This document shows positions 34,840-47,665 of a DNA stretch of 64,000 nt, piece after piece. The notes beneath the pieces were generated by a model. That model saw only the letters and a program-made list of their open reading frames with translations, was not told where the DNA came from and did no database searches. The stretch is taken from assembly GCF_000499845.2 (NCBI RefSeq), contig NC_023758.2, positions 9,153,227 to 9,217,226 of the forward strand, read 5' to 3'. Position 1 is the stretch's first letter. Every line of letters starts with the position of its first letter. Made by a program: the position numbers and the translations under genes. This DNA comes from Phaseolus vulgaris. Its lineage: Eukaryota; Streptophyta; Magnoliopsida; Fabales; Fabaceae.

Positions 34840-37800
34840 TAACTGTTTTCAATCAATTAATAGCGAAAAGAAAAGGTTTCAAACATTCAATTAAGTAATA
34901 TGCTTGTTTTCAATAGTTAAGATACTTTTAAACTATTATTATACAGAACATTCACTTTCTGATAATTTCCTAGGTTATAAAACCTTAGATTGTAAATGAA
35001 AGAAGTATTAAACATATCAAAACACAATTTTAACACATGAATTTTTTTTCCAAAGATATCATAAGTGTTTTAAATCAATTAATAGACCTTAGATTGTAAA
35101 AGAAGTATTAAAGATATCAAAATACAACTTGAACACATAAAATGGTTTTTCAAAGGTATCATAAGTGTTTTAATCAATTAATAAACCTTAGATTGTAAAA
35201 AATATATTAAACATATGAAAACACAATTTTAACACATGAAATTGTTTTTCAAAGATATTCATAATTGTTTCAATAAATTAATAGACTAAGATTGTAAAAG
35301 AAATATTAAACATATCAAAACACAATTTTAACACATGAAATTGGTTTTCAAAGATATCCTAAGTGTTTTCAATCAATTAATAGTGAAAAGAACAAGTTGC
35401 AAACATTTAGTTAAATAATACGCTTGTTTTCAATAGTTAAGATACTTTTAAACTATTATTATACAGAACATTCACTTTCTAATAGTTTGCTAGTTCATAA
35501 AACCTTAGATTGTAAATGAAAGAAGTATTAAACATATGAAAGCACAATTTTAACACATGAAATTGTTTTTCAAAGATATCATAAGAGTTTTCATCAATTA
35601 ATAGACCTTAGATTGTAAAAGAAGTATTAAACATATTAAAATACAATTTGACCACATGAAATGGTTTTTCAAATGTATCATAAGTGTTTGAATCAATTAA
35701 TAGGCCTTAGATTGTAAAAAATATATTATTGATATGAAAACAAAATTTTAACACATGAAATTGTTTTCCATAGATATTCACAAGTGGTTCAATCAATTAA
35801 TAGACTAAGATTGTAAAAAAAATATTAAACATATCAAAACACAATTTTAACACATGAAATTGGTTTTCAAAGATATCATAAGTGTTTTCAATCAATTAAT
35901 AACGAAAAGAACATGTCGCAAACATTTAGTTAAGTAATACGCTTGTTTTCAATAGTTAAGATACTTTTAAACTATTATTACACAGAACATTCACTTTCTT
36001 ATAGTTTCCTAGGTTATAAAACCTTAGATTGTAAATGAAAGAAGTATTAAAAATATGAAAACACAATTTTAACACATGAAATTGGTTTTAAAAGATATCA
36101 TAAGTGTTTTCAATCAATTAATAGCGAAAAGAACAAGTTGCAAACATTTAGTTAAGTAATACGCTTGTTTTCAATAGTTAAGATACTTTTAAACTATTAT
36201 TATACAAAACATTCACTTTCTTATAGTTTCCTAGGTTATAAAACGTTAGATTGTAAATGAAAGAAGTATTAAACATATCAAAACACAATTTTAAGACATG
36301 AAGTTGTTTTTCCAAGATATCATAACTTTTTCAATCAATTAATTGACCTTAGATTGTAAAAGAAGTATTAAACGTATCAAAATACAATTTGAACACATGA
36401 AATGGTTTTTCAAAGGTATCATAAGTGTTTGAATCAATTAATACACCTTAGATTGTGAATAATATATTAAACATATGAAAACACAATTTTAACACATGAA
36501 GTTGTTTTTCAAATATATTCATGAGTGTTTCAATCAATTAATAGACTAAGATTGTAAAAGAAATAATAAACATATCAAAACACAATTTTATCACATGAAA
36601 TTGGTTTTCAAAGATATCATAAGTGTTTTCAATCAATTAATAGCGAAAAGAACAAGTTGCAAACATTTAGTTAAGTAAGACGCTTGTTTTCAATAGTTAA
36701 GATACTCTTAAACTATTATTATACAGAACATTCACTTTCTTATAGTTTCCTAGGTTATAAAACCTTCGATTGTAAATTAAAGAAGTATTAAAAATGTCAA
36801 AACACAATTTTAACACATGAAATAGTTATGCAAATATATCACAAGTGTTTTAATCAATTAATAGACCTTAGCTTGTAAAAGATGTATTAAACATATCCAA
36901 ATACAATTTGAACACATGAAATGGTTTTTTAAAGGTATCATAAGTGTTTCAATCAATTAATACACCTTAGATTGTAAAAAATATATTAAACATATGAAAA
37001 CACAATTTTAAAACATGAAATTGTTTTTCAAAGATATTCATAAGTGTTTCAATCAATTAATAAACTAAGATTGTAAAATAAATATTAAAGATATCAAAAC
37101 ACAATTTTAACACATGAAATTGGTTTTCAAAGATATGCTAAGTGTTTTCAATGAATTAATAGCGAAAAGAACAAGTTGCAAAAATTTAGTTAGGTAATAT
37201 GCTTGTTTTCAATAGTTAAGATACTTTTAAACTATTATTATACAGAACATTTACTTTATTATAGTTTCCTAGGTTATAAAACGTTAGATTGTAAATGAAA
37301 GAAGTATTAAACATATCAAAACACAATTTTAACACATGAAATTGTTTTTCCAAGATATCATAACTTTTTCAATCAATTAATAGACCTTAAATTGTAAAAG
37401 AAGTATTAAACATATCAAAATACAATTTGAACACATGAAATGGTTTTTCAAAGGTATCATAAGTGTTTGAATCAATTAATACACCTTAGATTGTAAAAAA
37501 TATACTAAACATTTGAAAACACAATTTTAACACATGAAGTTGTTTTTCAAAGATATTCATGTGTGTTTCAATCAATTAATAGACTAAGATTGTAAAAGAA
37601 ATATTAAACATATCAAAACACTATTTTAACACATGAAATTGGTTTTCAAAGATATCATAAGGGTTTTCAATCAATTAATAGCGGAAAGAACAAGTTGCAA
37701 ACATTTAGTTAAGTAATACGCTTGTTTTCAATAGTTAAGATACTTTTATTATACAGAACATTCACTTTCTTATAGTTTCCTAGGTTATAAAACCTTAGAT

Positions 37801-39412
37801 TGTAAATGAAAGAAGTATTAAACATATGAAAATACAATTTTAACACATGAAATTGTTTTTCAAAGATATCATAAGTGTTTGAATCAATTAATAGACCTTA
37901 GATTGTAAAAGATGTATAAAACATATCAAAATACTATTTGAACACATGAAATGGTTTTTCAAAGGTATCATAAGTGTTTGAATCAATTAATATCCGTAGA
38001 TTGTAAAAAATATATTAAACATATGAAAACACATTTTTAACACATGAAATTGTTTTTGAAAGATATTAATAAGTGTTTCAATCAATTAATAGACTAAGAT
38101 TGTAAAAGAAATATTAAAAATATCAAAACATAATTTTAACACATGAAATTGGTTTTAAAAGATATCATAAGTGTTTTCAATCAATTAATAGCGAAAAGAA
38201 CAAGTTGCAAACATTTAGTTCAGTAATACGCTTGTTTTCAATAGTTAAGATACTTTTAAACTATTATTATAGAAAACATTCACTTTATTATAGTTTCCTA
38301 GGTTATAAAACCTTAGATTGTAAATGAAAGAAGTATTAAACATATCAAAACACAATTTTAACACATGAAATTGTGTTTCAAAAATATCGTGAGTGTTTCA
38401 ATCAATTAATAGACCTTAGATTGTAAAAGAAGTATGAAACATATCAAAATACAATTTGACCACATGAAATGGTTTTTCAAATGTATCATAAGTGTTTGAA
38501 TCAATTAATAGGCCTTAGATTGTAAAAAATATATTAAACATATGAAAACAAAATTTTAACACATGAAATTGTTTTCCATAGATATTCACAAGTGGTTCAA
38601 TCAATTAATAGACTAAGATTGTAAAAGAAATATTAAACATATCAAAACACAATTTTAACACATGAAATTGGTTTTCAAAGATATCATAAGTGTTTTCAAT
38701 CAATTAATAGCGAAAAGAACATGTTGCAAACATTTAGTTAAGTAATACGCTTGTTTTCAATAGTTAAGATACTTTTAAACTATTATTCAACAGAACATTC
38801 ACTTTCTTATAGTTTCCTAGGTTATAAAACCTTAGATTGTAAATTAAAGAAGTATTAGAAATATGAAAACACAATTTTAACACATGAAATTGGTTTTAAA
38901 AGATATCATAAGTGTTTTCAATCAATTAATAGCGAAAAGAACAAGTTGCAAACATTTAGTTCAGTAATACGCTTGTTTTCAATAGTTAAGATACTTTTAA
39001 ACTATTATTATACAAAACATTCACTTTCTTATAGTTTCCTAGGTTATAAAACGTTAGATTGTAAATGAAAGAAGTATTAAACATATCAAAACACAATTTT
39101 AATGCATGAAATTGTTTTTCCAAGATATCATAACTTTTTCAATCAATTAATTGACCTTAGATTGTAAAAGAAGTATTAAACGTATCAAAATACAATTTGA
39201 ACACATGAAATGGTTTTTCAAAGGTATCATAAGTGTTTGAATCAATTAATACACCTTAGATTGTAAAAAATATATTAAACATATGAAAACACAATTTTAA
39301 CACATGAAGTTGTTTTTCAAATATATTCATGAGTGTTTCAATCAATTAATAGACTAAAATTGTAAAAGAAATATTAAACATATCAAAACACAATTTTATC
39401 ACATATGAAAAT
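34840..39412. repeat. Higher-order satellite array, right part
   Basis: Continuation of the A-B-C-D-E satellite. E spacers begin near 34861, 35382, 35902, 36124, 36643, 37162, 37681, 38191, 38710 and 38932. The unit is about 518-520 bp, with 222 bp short units at 35902-36124 and 38710-38932. A block near 35.64-36.6 kb recurs 2808 bp later with the same private variants. The array ends in monomer D at about 39403, where the CACTA-derived sequence starts. Confidence 0.95.
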
Positions 39413-39497
39413 ATGAAAACAACGACCCTTTATTTAGTGCGGCTTTGCGCTTAAACGCATTTGTAAAAAATGCGGTGGCATTTTTGTAATTAAATTG

Positions 39498-39542
39498 ATT
39501 TACAAATGCGGTCTTACCCTAGAACCGCATTTGTAAATCAAA
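39498..39542. repeat. Subterminal hairpin, left side of CACTA
   Basis: Perfect inverted repeat TGATTTACAAATGCGGT...ACCGCATTTGTAAATCA with a short loop. Such subterminal repeats are the expected binding sites of the CACTA accessory protein. Confidence 0.8.
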
Positions 39543-40304
39543 TTTACCCTAAAAATTGAAGCGCGCCACTAGTTTTCACTTTCACTTTCGTCTTCTCCGC
39601 TCTTCGTTTCAACGTTCTGTTTCAGCTCTCCCTTTGCATTGTAAGTTTCAGCTCTCTCCGCTTCAACGTTTGTTTTCGTTTTCGTTTTTGTCATTGTCAT
39701 TATTCACTTCCTTGGCATTGTCATTTCGTTTCCTAACTCGTTTTTGTCATATAGGTGGTTACTGTTCTATTGGGTTCGCCGGTTTTTTTTGCTTCGCCAC
39801 TGCCACTGTCATAGTCGAAAACTTCCGCCAACGCCTGCGCCTTCGTCTTCGTCCTCGTCTTCGTCTTATGCCTCTGCCACTCCGATCACCATCAACATAA
39901 AGGTTGGTGTTGTATTTAATTTATATTTAATATTTTGAATTTATATTTAATATTTTGAATTTATATTTAATATTTTGAATTGTTATTTTTCTTTATTATA
40001 ATATATATTTAATTAATAACTAATACAACTTGGAATTTATAACTAATAACTAATAATTTATATATTTGTGTGTATTTTGAATTTTTGTATTATATAATTT
40101 CTATTTTCTTAAATTTATATTATATATTTAGTTAGTTGTTAATTACATTTTAATAAAAGTTTTATGTTATGTTAGTTATTGTTACTTTTAGAATAGAAAT
40201 ATCGTGTTTGGATTGAGTCCGGGGGTGTTCGACCCTCGGCAAATTTGTGAGATTGAATAGAATACTAATTATTAGAAAATCCTAACTATATTCCAGAATA
40301 TATA
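39543..40304 (+). other. Probable 5' leader of the CACTA transposase gene
   Basis: A CT-rich stretch (TTTCACTTTCGTCTTCTCC, about 39570) resembles a transcribed leader. A GTAAGT donor (about 39641) and an ATATAG acceptor (about 39754) could bound an intron. A 20 bp AT-rich unit (ATTTATATTTAATATTTTGA) is repeated three times at about 39918-39979. There is no convincing coding sequence. Confidence 0.45.
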
Positions 40305-43300
40305 ATGGATCGAAGTTGGATTAATGCTGTTCGTATAAGTGATGAGTACGAAAGGGGAGTAGAGGAATTTATACAATTTGCGCAGCGTAACGCGATTATT
40401 AGTGGTCATGATGGAGCAAAGATCAGGTGTCCGTGCGTTAACTGTTTGAATGGAAGGATACTGGATGTGAATATCATGAGGGAACACCTGCTGTGTGATG
40501 GGTTTCTTCGATCTTATACAACTTGGACATGGCATGGTGAATTATTAAATTTACCACGTGTTTCCGTAACTGAGGAATATGTGGGTTCTACCATGGATGA
40601 AGCAGTACACGATGATGGAGATGATGATCGATTGGAGGACATGATTCGTGATGTGGGAGCTGAGTGTTTTGCAAAAGCGCATGGATATGAAAGTATGTCA
40701 AAAGATGCAGAAACTCCTTTGTATCCTGGATCAACTAACTTCACACGGTTGTCGGCGGTGTTAAGATTGATGAATTTGAAGGCAATAAACGGATGGACTG
40801 ATAAAAGCTTCACGGAATTGCTCTAGCTGTTGAAGGATATGCTTCCAGAGGGAAATAGTCTACCTAATCATAATTACGAGGCCAAAAAGATTCTTTGTCC
40901 AATGGGTATGGAGTACAAAAAGATACATGCATGTCCTAATGATTGTATATTATACCGGAAAGATTTTGAATTGTTGAAAAGTTGTCCGAGGTGTGGGTTA
41001 TCACGTTATAAGTTGAAACAAAAAGATGATGATTCTATTGATGACATGGAAAAGCATGGACCCCCAATGAAGGTTATGTGGTATCTTCCCATCATTCCAA
41101 GGATGAAGCGTTTGTTTGCAAACCCAGACGATGCTAAGAATCTTAGATGGCATGCAGATGAGAGGAAATGCGATGGCATGTACCGACATCCAGCTGATTC
41201 TATTCAATGGAAGAAATTTGATGATGACTTTCCAGAATTTGGTAAAGAATCAAGAAATATCCGACTTGGTTTAGCTACAGACGGAATGAATCCGTTTGGT
41301 AATATGAGTACAAATCACAGTTCATGGCCTGTATTACTAGTTATTTACAACTTACCTCCTGGATTGTGCATGAAGCAAAAATACATGATGTTGTCTATGA
41401 TGATATCCGGTCCGAAACAACCAGGGAATGATATTGATGTTTATCTAAGTCCCCTAATTGAAGATTTGAAGTTAATGTGGGACCAAGGTGTCGAAGTATT
41501 TGACGGATTTGCTAATGAAACTTTCAAGCTTCATGCCATGTTATTTTGCACCATCAATGACTTTCTGGCATATGGTAACTTATCAGGTTATAGTGTTAAG
41601 GGTCACAAAGCGTGTCCAATATGCGAAGAAGACACTGCTTCTCAACAATTGAAACATGGAAGGAAAACAGTATATCTTCGGCATCGGAGGTTTCTTAGAA
41701 GTCATCATCCTTACCGGAGGTTGAAAAAAGCCTTTAATGGACACCAAGAGGGTAGTGGTCCACCAACTCCATTAACCGGTGTTGAGGTTTACCAAAAGGT
41801 AAATAACATAGACCACACCTTCGGTAAGTCCAAAAAAAAGTCATCTGTGACAAATATTTGGAAGAAGAAATCAATCTTCTTTGATCTTCCGTACTGGTCG
41901 AGGTTAGAAGTCAGACATTGTATAGATGTAATGCATGTTGAGAAGAATGTGTGTGATAGCTTAATTGGTACACTTCTTAACATTAACGGGAAGACGAAGG
42001 ATGGTCTAAATGCTCGTTTAGATTTGATTGAGATGAACATACGCGGCGAGTTGGCACCCATAGAAATGGGTAAGCGTACATATTTGCCCCCAGCCTGTTA
42101 CACAATGTCAAAAGATGAAAAAAATTAGTTTTTGTCAATGTCTAAAGGGTGTGAAAGTGCCACAAGGACATTCCTCAAATGTGAAGAGCCTAGTGTCAAT
42201 GCAAGATTTGAAGTTAATTGGGTTGAAGTCTCATGATTGTCACATCTTGATGCAACAGTTGTTGCCGGTAGCTATCCGTGGGATCTTACCAAAAAATGTT
42301 AGACACACCATAACCCGTTTGTGCTCATTCTTCTCTTCCATCTGTTGTAAAGTCATTGATCCCTCAAAACTAGATGAACTTCAAAATGAAATTGTTGTTA
42401 TCTTGTGTGAATTGGAAATGTTTTTTCCTCCGTCTTTTTTTGACATCATGGTTCATCTAGTGGTGCATCTGGTAAGAGAGGTTAGATTGTGTGGACTAGT
42501 GTACTTAAGATGGATGTATCCTGTTGAGCGGTATATGAAAATTTTGAAAGGTTATGTGAAAAATCATTATCGTCCAGAGGCTTCAATGATTGAAAGGTAC
42601 ATAGCTGAAGAAAGTATTGAATTTTGTTCAGAGTACATGACAAAAGCAAATCCAATAGGTGTTCCAGCTAATTCATGGCACCACAGGCGTTCTACAACTA
42701 AATGTTTACGTGGTGTGAATATTGTAAGCAAATCTCGATCAGAAGTCTTGCAAGCACATTTGTACATATTGAATAACACAGATGAAGTTGTACCTTACAT
42801 AGAAGCTCATAAAGCCATTGTGAAGGCAAATAACCCAAGACAAGCAGAGAAATGGGTCTTGATGGAACATAATAGAACTTTCATGCCTTGGTTTAAAGAT
42901 GAGGTGTTCAAGGATTCAACGGCATCAGAGACCTTGACTTGGTTGGCTGCTGGATTGAAGTTTGATGTCATCTCATGTACAGTGTATGAAGTGAATAATT
43001 GTATATTTTACACGAAGTCCATGGATGAAAAGAGTACAGTTCAAAATTCTGGTGTTACTCTTGAAGCCGAGTCAATGCAGTTTTCGACTTCGAAAGATAC
43101 AAATCCAGTACTTGGATCAATGGCATACTATGGGTTTATAGAAGAGATATGGGAGATTGACTACACTAAGTTTTCCGTTCCAGTTTTCAAGTGTAAATGG
43201 GTTGACAATAAAAGTGGGGTTAAAATTGATGAATCAGGATTCACACTAGTGGACTTTCGAAAGATAGGGTATCGAGATGAGCCATTTATAATGGTTCAAC

Positions 43301-43506
43301 AAGCATCTCAGGTTTTCTATGTGAAAGATCCTACGTCAGAACATTGGTATGTCGTTTTACACGGGGAAAAACAAGGGGAAGCCATAGATGATATTGAATA
43401 TGGCGAAACTCGTTCATTCACACCAATGATAACTAATAAAGATGACGATGTACTTGATGATGTACATGCAACCCGTAAAGACCACAGTGAAGGAATTTAC
43501 ATATAA
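40305..43506 (+). pseudogene. CACTA transposase (TNP2/Transposase_21 type)
   Basis: Domains in order: a transposase-associated N-terminal domain (MDRSWINAVRISDEYERG, CPCVNC); Transposase_21 (HACPNDCILYRKDFE, CPRCGLSRYK, TDGMNPFG, CPICEED, YWSRLEVRHCIDVMHVEKN); a DUF4218-like domain (KSHDCHILMQQLLPVAIRG, YLRWMYPVERYMKILKGY); and a DUF4216-like domain (FYGF-type YYGFIEEIWEIDY, FKCKWVD). It would cut and join the element ends. Two lesions break it: an in-frame TAG at 40824 (probably a Glu codon before LLKDMLPEGN) and one extra A in the A-run near 42118-42124, which shifts the frame at MSKDEK/KISFCQCLKG. Otherwise it is full length, about 1060 codons without apparent introns. Confidence 0.93.
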
Positions 43507-43624
43507 ACATTCAAACCACATGCAACATGTAAATAAACATTTAGAATTTTTAGTATTATTTTTATATGATTTTAATTCGATTCACATTAACTAATGTTTG
43601 TTACCTAATTTTTTTAACAGAGAC

Positions 43625-46508
43625 ATGGATGACGACCAGACTCCAGGTAGACCTCGATCTGGACGAGGCAGTAGAGGACCTACTAGATTGAAGCGTCTTG
43701 CATTGAGACGTGCTGCTGGTGAGAAGACACATGTTGACATTGACGTCAACATTGGAGTGGCTTTTGGTCCTAAGGCAGATGAGTTTATGAGCTATCTTGG
43801 AGTTGTTTCTCGTGAGAGGCTCTCCATTTTGATTAATTCATGGGATGAGGTTTCAGAGGTTGATCGGAACATGCTATGGGAGGATGTTCTGGTAAGCTTT
43901 ACATTATTATTGTTATCATATAATGCTTTTTAAAATTGATTAATTAATTTTAATTTGATGATGTTATTTTCTAGGCAAACTTTGACATTCCTGATGTGGA
44001 ACCGCTTCGATCAAAAATATTATCCAATATCGCACTTAAATTTCGTACCTTTAAGTCAAGACTGACTTCGAGATACATTTTTGGCGACCTTAAAGACGAA
44101 AATCCATGTTTAAAGTACCAACATATTGATGAAGAGACATGACGTCTTTTTCGAGAAAGCCGTGAAAATGAGGCTTGGATGGTAAGTGAAGTAAATTTTT
44201 TGTTTATATAACATTAATAAGTTTAGTTTATTTACTTCAGTTTGTTTATTTCAATTATGACAGGATCGTCGGAAGAAAGCTCAAGAGATAGCTTTGAAGA
44301 ATCTTACCCCGCACGTTATGTCTCGTTCGGGGTATAGAAAACTTGAGCAAACACTGATGGTGGAAAAGGAGAAATCTCAACAGGGGAAGTTGTCTGAGAA
44401 TGTGGAAACAGGGGTCACTTCTCCTCCATCACCACCTTTTCGCCATGTAAAATGGAAGAGGGCCCGAATTAAGAAGTCGGGTGCACCAAGTTCTGAGCAA
44501 TCCGGTGTTATAATCGAAAAAATTGTAAGTTATTTTTGTTATTTTCAATTTTTTTAAAGCATTAATTATATTAATGATTGAAAATATGATTTTTGTGTAC
44601 TCTTGCAGGATTCCTTGGAATCCGACGGTAAATTTGTTGCTGAAGGTCGTCACGATATCCTGGTTGAAGCAATTGGACGACCTGAACACTCTGGTCGTGT
44701 TCGTGCCGCTGGACAAGGGGTCGGAATTAAACTTTATTTTGGAGTTTCAGAACGACAGCCATCCTCCTCCTCCAAGAAGGAAACTCAAATGAAGAGTAAG
44801 TTACGTGAAGAAATAATGGAGGAGATGAGAAAGGAGACTGATTTGATGTGGCTAGAGATGAAAAAGGAGAATGATCGAATGCGACAAGAGTTTCTATCGC
44901 AACAAGTTTGTGCTGAGCCGATTGAACCCCTTGTTAGTCCCACTCCCAAGAGCACAAAGGGGAGTTGTGCGGCTCCTCCAACATCAGGGAATGATATCAA
45001 TGGGCAGACAGAGGATTGTGAGCTACTGGTAGTGGGCGGCAAACTTCCTCGGGTGGTGGCACTTGGAAAAGTCTATACAAACGCCACCACCTTACATAAC
45101 GTTCCTCTCTCCCCTGATGTGGCGAAGGTAACAGTTGAAAAAGTACGATTTCCTGATGCTCGTGTTCCACTACCTTCAGATGAGGTAACCACTGTGGCCG
45201 ATGCATTTCAGACATTCGTTGCCTGGCCCAGAGAGCTCATTCGATCTATGCCCGAACCTCATGTAATAATTTCGTTTCATTATATTATTTTTTATTTATA
45301 TTTATATATTACATATAATTTAATACAAATGTTGTTTATCTTGTAGAAACCTTTTCAGCCACCAAGTCCGGAAAAGAAGCGTGAGGTTCCAGTTGACGAT
45401 CCTATAGCTTCCCTACGTGTCATTGCTAGTCAGATTGGCAATGATCCTTTTCCAGTTCCGTGGGATAATACATTTTTTCAAATCAACACTGAACTGCCAC
45501 TGATGATTTACAACACAGATTTATCAGAATTTATATCTGGGAAACAGGAGCTCAATATAAGTATAATTCAATTTTTTATGATGTAAGTATCTTTACCTAT
45601 TATTCAATTTACTTTATGTTAAATTATTATTGATTATGCTTTAACTAAAAACTTGTAGGTTTTTGCATAGAGTCTGTATCACTGAGGGGAAAGAAAATAT
45701 GTATGGATTCTTAGATCCTGCATATACTAATCCCGTTGGACCAAACTCAACTGAGACTCAAGCATACATCACTAACATCCTGGAAAAAGAGGGAAAACAA
45801 ATTTATTTATGCCCTTATATTAATGAGTAAGTTTAATTATATGTCATCAATTATTATTATTTCATGTTTTAAATATTTACTAACTCTTTTCAATGATCAT
45901 ATAGGCATCATTGGCAGTTACTTGTCTTATCAATGGTTGATAAGACTGCTGTGTGGTTCTGTTCCCTACACAAGAAGATGCCCACAAAATTTAAGGATAT
46001 CATTGATACGTAAGTATAGTATAAACTTAACTTTGTATGTTACTAATTAACCATCTACTAACGAGGTTTTTTGTATTAACCAGTTCATGGCGTGGATATA
46101 ACATCCTAAAAGGTCGATCCAGTTCATATAATTTGAACTACATAAGAGTAAAGGTTTGTAATTTTTTTCTTTCTCTATTATCATTGTTTATCAATATACT
46201 AACATATTACTTTTTATTGAATTATAGTGTAATAAACAACCAGGAAGCTATGAGTGTGGCTATTACATTATGCAATGGATGATTACCATTATAAGACTAG
46301 GTGTTAAAACTGGTTGGAAAGAGGTATATGTTAAATCATTTTTATAATTCTTGAACATATATATATCTAGAAACTAATTTATGTCAACTTTGCAATGCAG
46401 TTATTCACAGAAGAAACACCAATGAGTGAGGAAGGAATTTCATATGTTAGAGATTCTTGGTCCACATATTTCATTAATTTTTATAACTCTAGCATAGGTA
46501 AACAATAG
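43625..46508 (+). pseudogene. CACTA second gene with Ulp1-type (C48) protease domain, 10 exons
   Basis: CDS exons: 43625-43891, 43975-44181, 44264-44524, 44609-45262, 45347-45582, 45659-45826, 45905-46009, 46084-46153, 46228-46323, 46401-46508. All junctions are GT..AG and in phase. The N-terminal part (RPRSGRGSRGPTRLKR, MSRSGYRKLEQTL, a Lys/Glu coiled coil in exon 4) resembles the DNA-binding accessory protein of plant CACTA elements. The C-terminal exons carry the cysteine protease core: His in HHWQLLVLS, then Gln and Cys in KQPGSYECGYYIMQW. The usual Asp position reads WFCSLH, so the triad is not obvious. One nonsense codon, TGA at 44140, replaces a likely Trp (EET-W-RLFRESR). Ulp1-like domains are known passengers of plant transposons. 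Confidence 0.87.
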
Positions 46509-46665
46509 TGGTTTTATTATATGTAATTTGATCACTTGTAAATGTATATTTTGATGATTTCAATTGATTACTACATTTCTGTATTTGTCTGGCTGGGTTT
46601 GATAATTATGCAGGTTATTTAAATATATGGTTTATGCACAAAACAGAGTGTATTTTTTTTAAAAA

Positions 46666-46872
46666 ATCACTATTTACAAATGCGGTCATTTACCAAGACC
46701 GCATTTGTAAATAGTGATTTATGAATGCGGTTTTTACCAAGACTGCATTCATAAATCCTAAACCCCAAACCCACTCCCTAATTCAGAATAATATACAAAT
46801 GCGGTTACCTAAAATGACCGCATTTGTAAATGTGATTTATGAATGCGGTCATAGGACCGCATTTGTAAATTC
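46666..46872. repeat. Cluster of four subterminal hairpins
   Basis: Four successive inverted repeats are built on ACAAATGCGGT or ATGAATGCGGT. The first has 23 bp perfect arms (AATCACTATTTACAAATGCGG...) with a 9-base loop. They match the hairpin at 39498-39542 on the other side of the coding region. Confidence 0.85.
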
Positions 46873-47425
46873 CAGATTTACGAATAACCTTAGATTTTAT
46901 TTTATTTCTGACTTTCTAAACATCTTCCAATTAATATAAATAAACTGTTCTACAACATGTGAAAACTCAAAAGAGATGGATATGATGGGAAAAATCAAAA
47001 TAGAAAAAGCTAACATTGGTTTCTTTATTAGTTAACTTTCCTAACACCTTCTCCATGATGATTCTTTTACCCAATTCACACTGTCGAAAGTGCATCATAC
47101 AACACCAGTTACCAGCAGAGAATACCAGCAGAGAATTATACCTTGGAATTTTAGGCTGCTCTAATTTTGCATTTTAAAGAGATATTGCATTTTCTTAAAA
47201 CTCAAAATGAGTTTTAGAATTCTCTCACCTGCCTCTGTGATAACTTGCTTCAATTGCTCAAAAATAAGAACTCGAGTCAGGAAACTCTTTCTCCCCTGCC
47301 GCCTCTGTGTAAAAAGATGAAACACATAATGAAATACACAAATAGAATCACATGACAAATCCTAAACATCAAACTAAGCCGATGGTCGACATTGATAAGA
47401 GAACGCGCGAGCATTTAATTACCTT
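46873..47425 (-). other. Non-coding 3' segment with a possible captured exon
   Basis: Mostly unassigned. On the minus strand, an acceptor-like ACACAG at about 47306 precedes a frame reading RRQGRKSFLTRVLIFEQLKQ, followed by a donor-like GCAG|GTGAGAG near 47227. This could be a host exon captured by a transposon. I do not recognise the source gene, and the segment is too short to be sure. Confidence 0.3.
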
Positions 47426-47429
47426 CAAA

Positions 47430-47665
47430 TCGGTTCCGTGTAGAGGCAGAGAGAGTAGGGTTCGTGTGAGGCAGCGAGCGCTAGGGTTTGTGTGAGGCAG
47501 ACATCGCTAGGGTTTGTGTGAGGTAGAGAGCGCTCGGTTTGTGTGGAAGCAGCAAACACTAGGGTTCGTGTGGAAGCAGCAAACGCTAGGGTTCGTGTGA
47601 GGTAGCGAGCGGTAGGGGTCGTGTGAGTGTGAGGCAGAGAGAAGGACGAGAGTGAAAGCGTTAGA
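47430..47665. repeat. Minisatellite, ~27-30 bp unit
   Basis: About eight degenerate copies of CGCTAGGGTTCGTGTGAGG plus a CAGCGAG-like tail, with two copies reading GTGTGGAAGCAGCAAA. Open frames over it (for example on the minus strand) are repeat artefacts. Confidence 0.85.

Noticed and set aside
39556..39938. Plus-strand frames of 114 and 64 residues before the CACTA transposase
   Set aside because: Low-complexity CT-rich translation and splice-like signals indicate an untranslated leader, not a protein.
46666..46700. TCACTATTTACAAATG as a CACTA terminal repeat
   Set aside because: It lacks the canonical CACTACAA sequence and no 3 bp target duplication flanks it; it is better explained as part of a subterminal hairpin.
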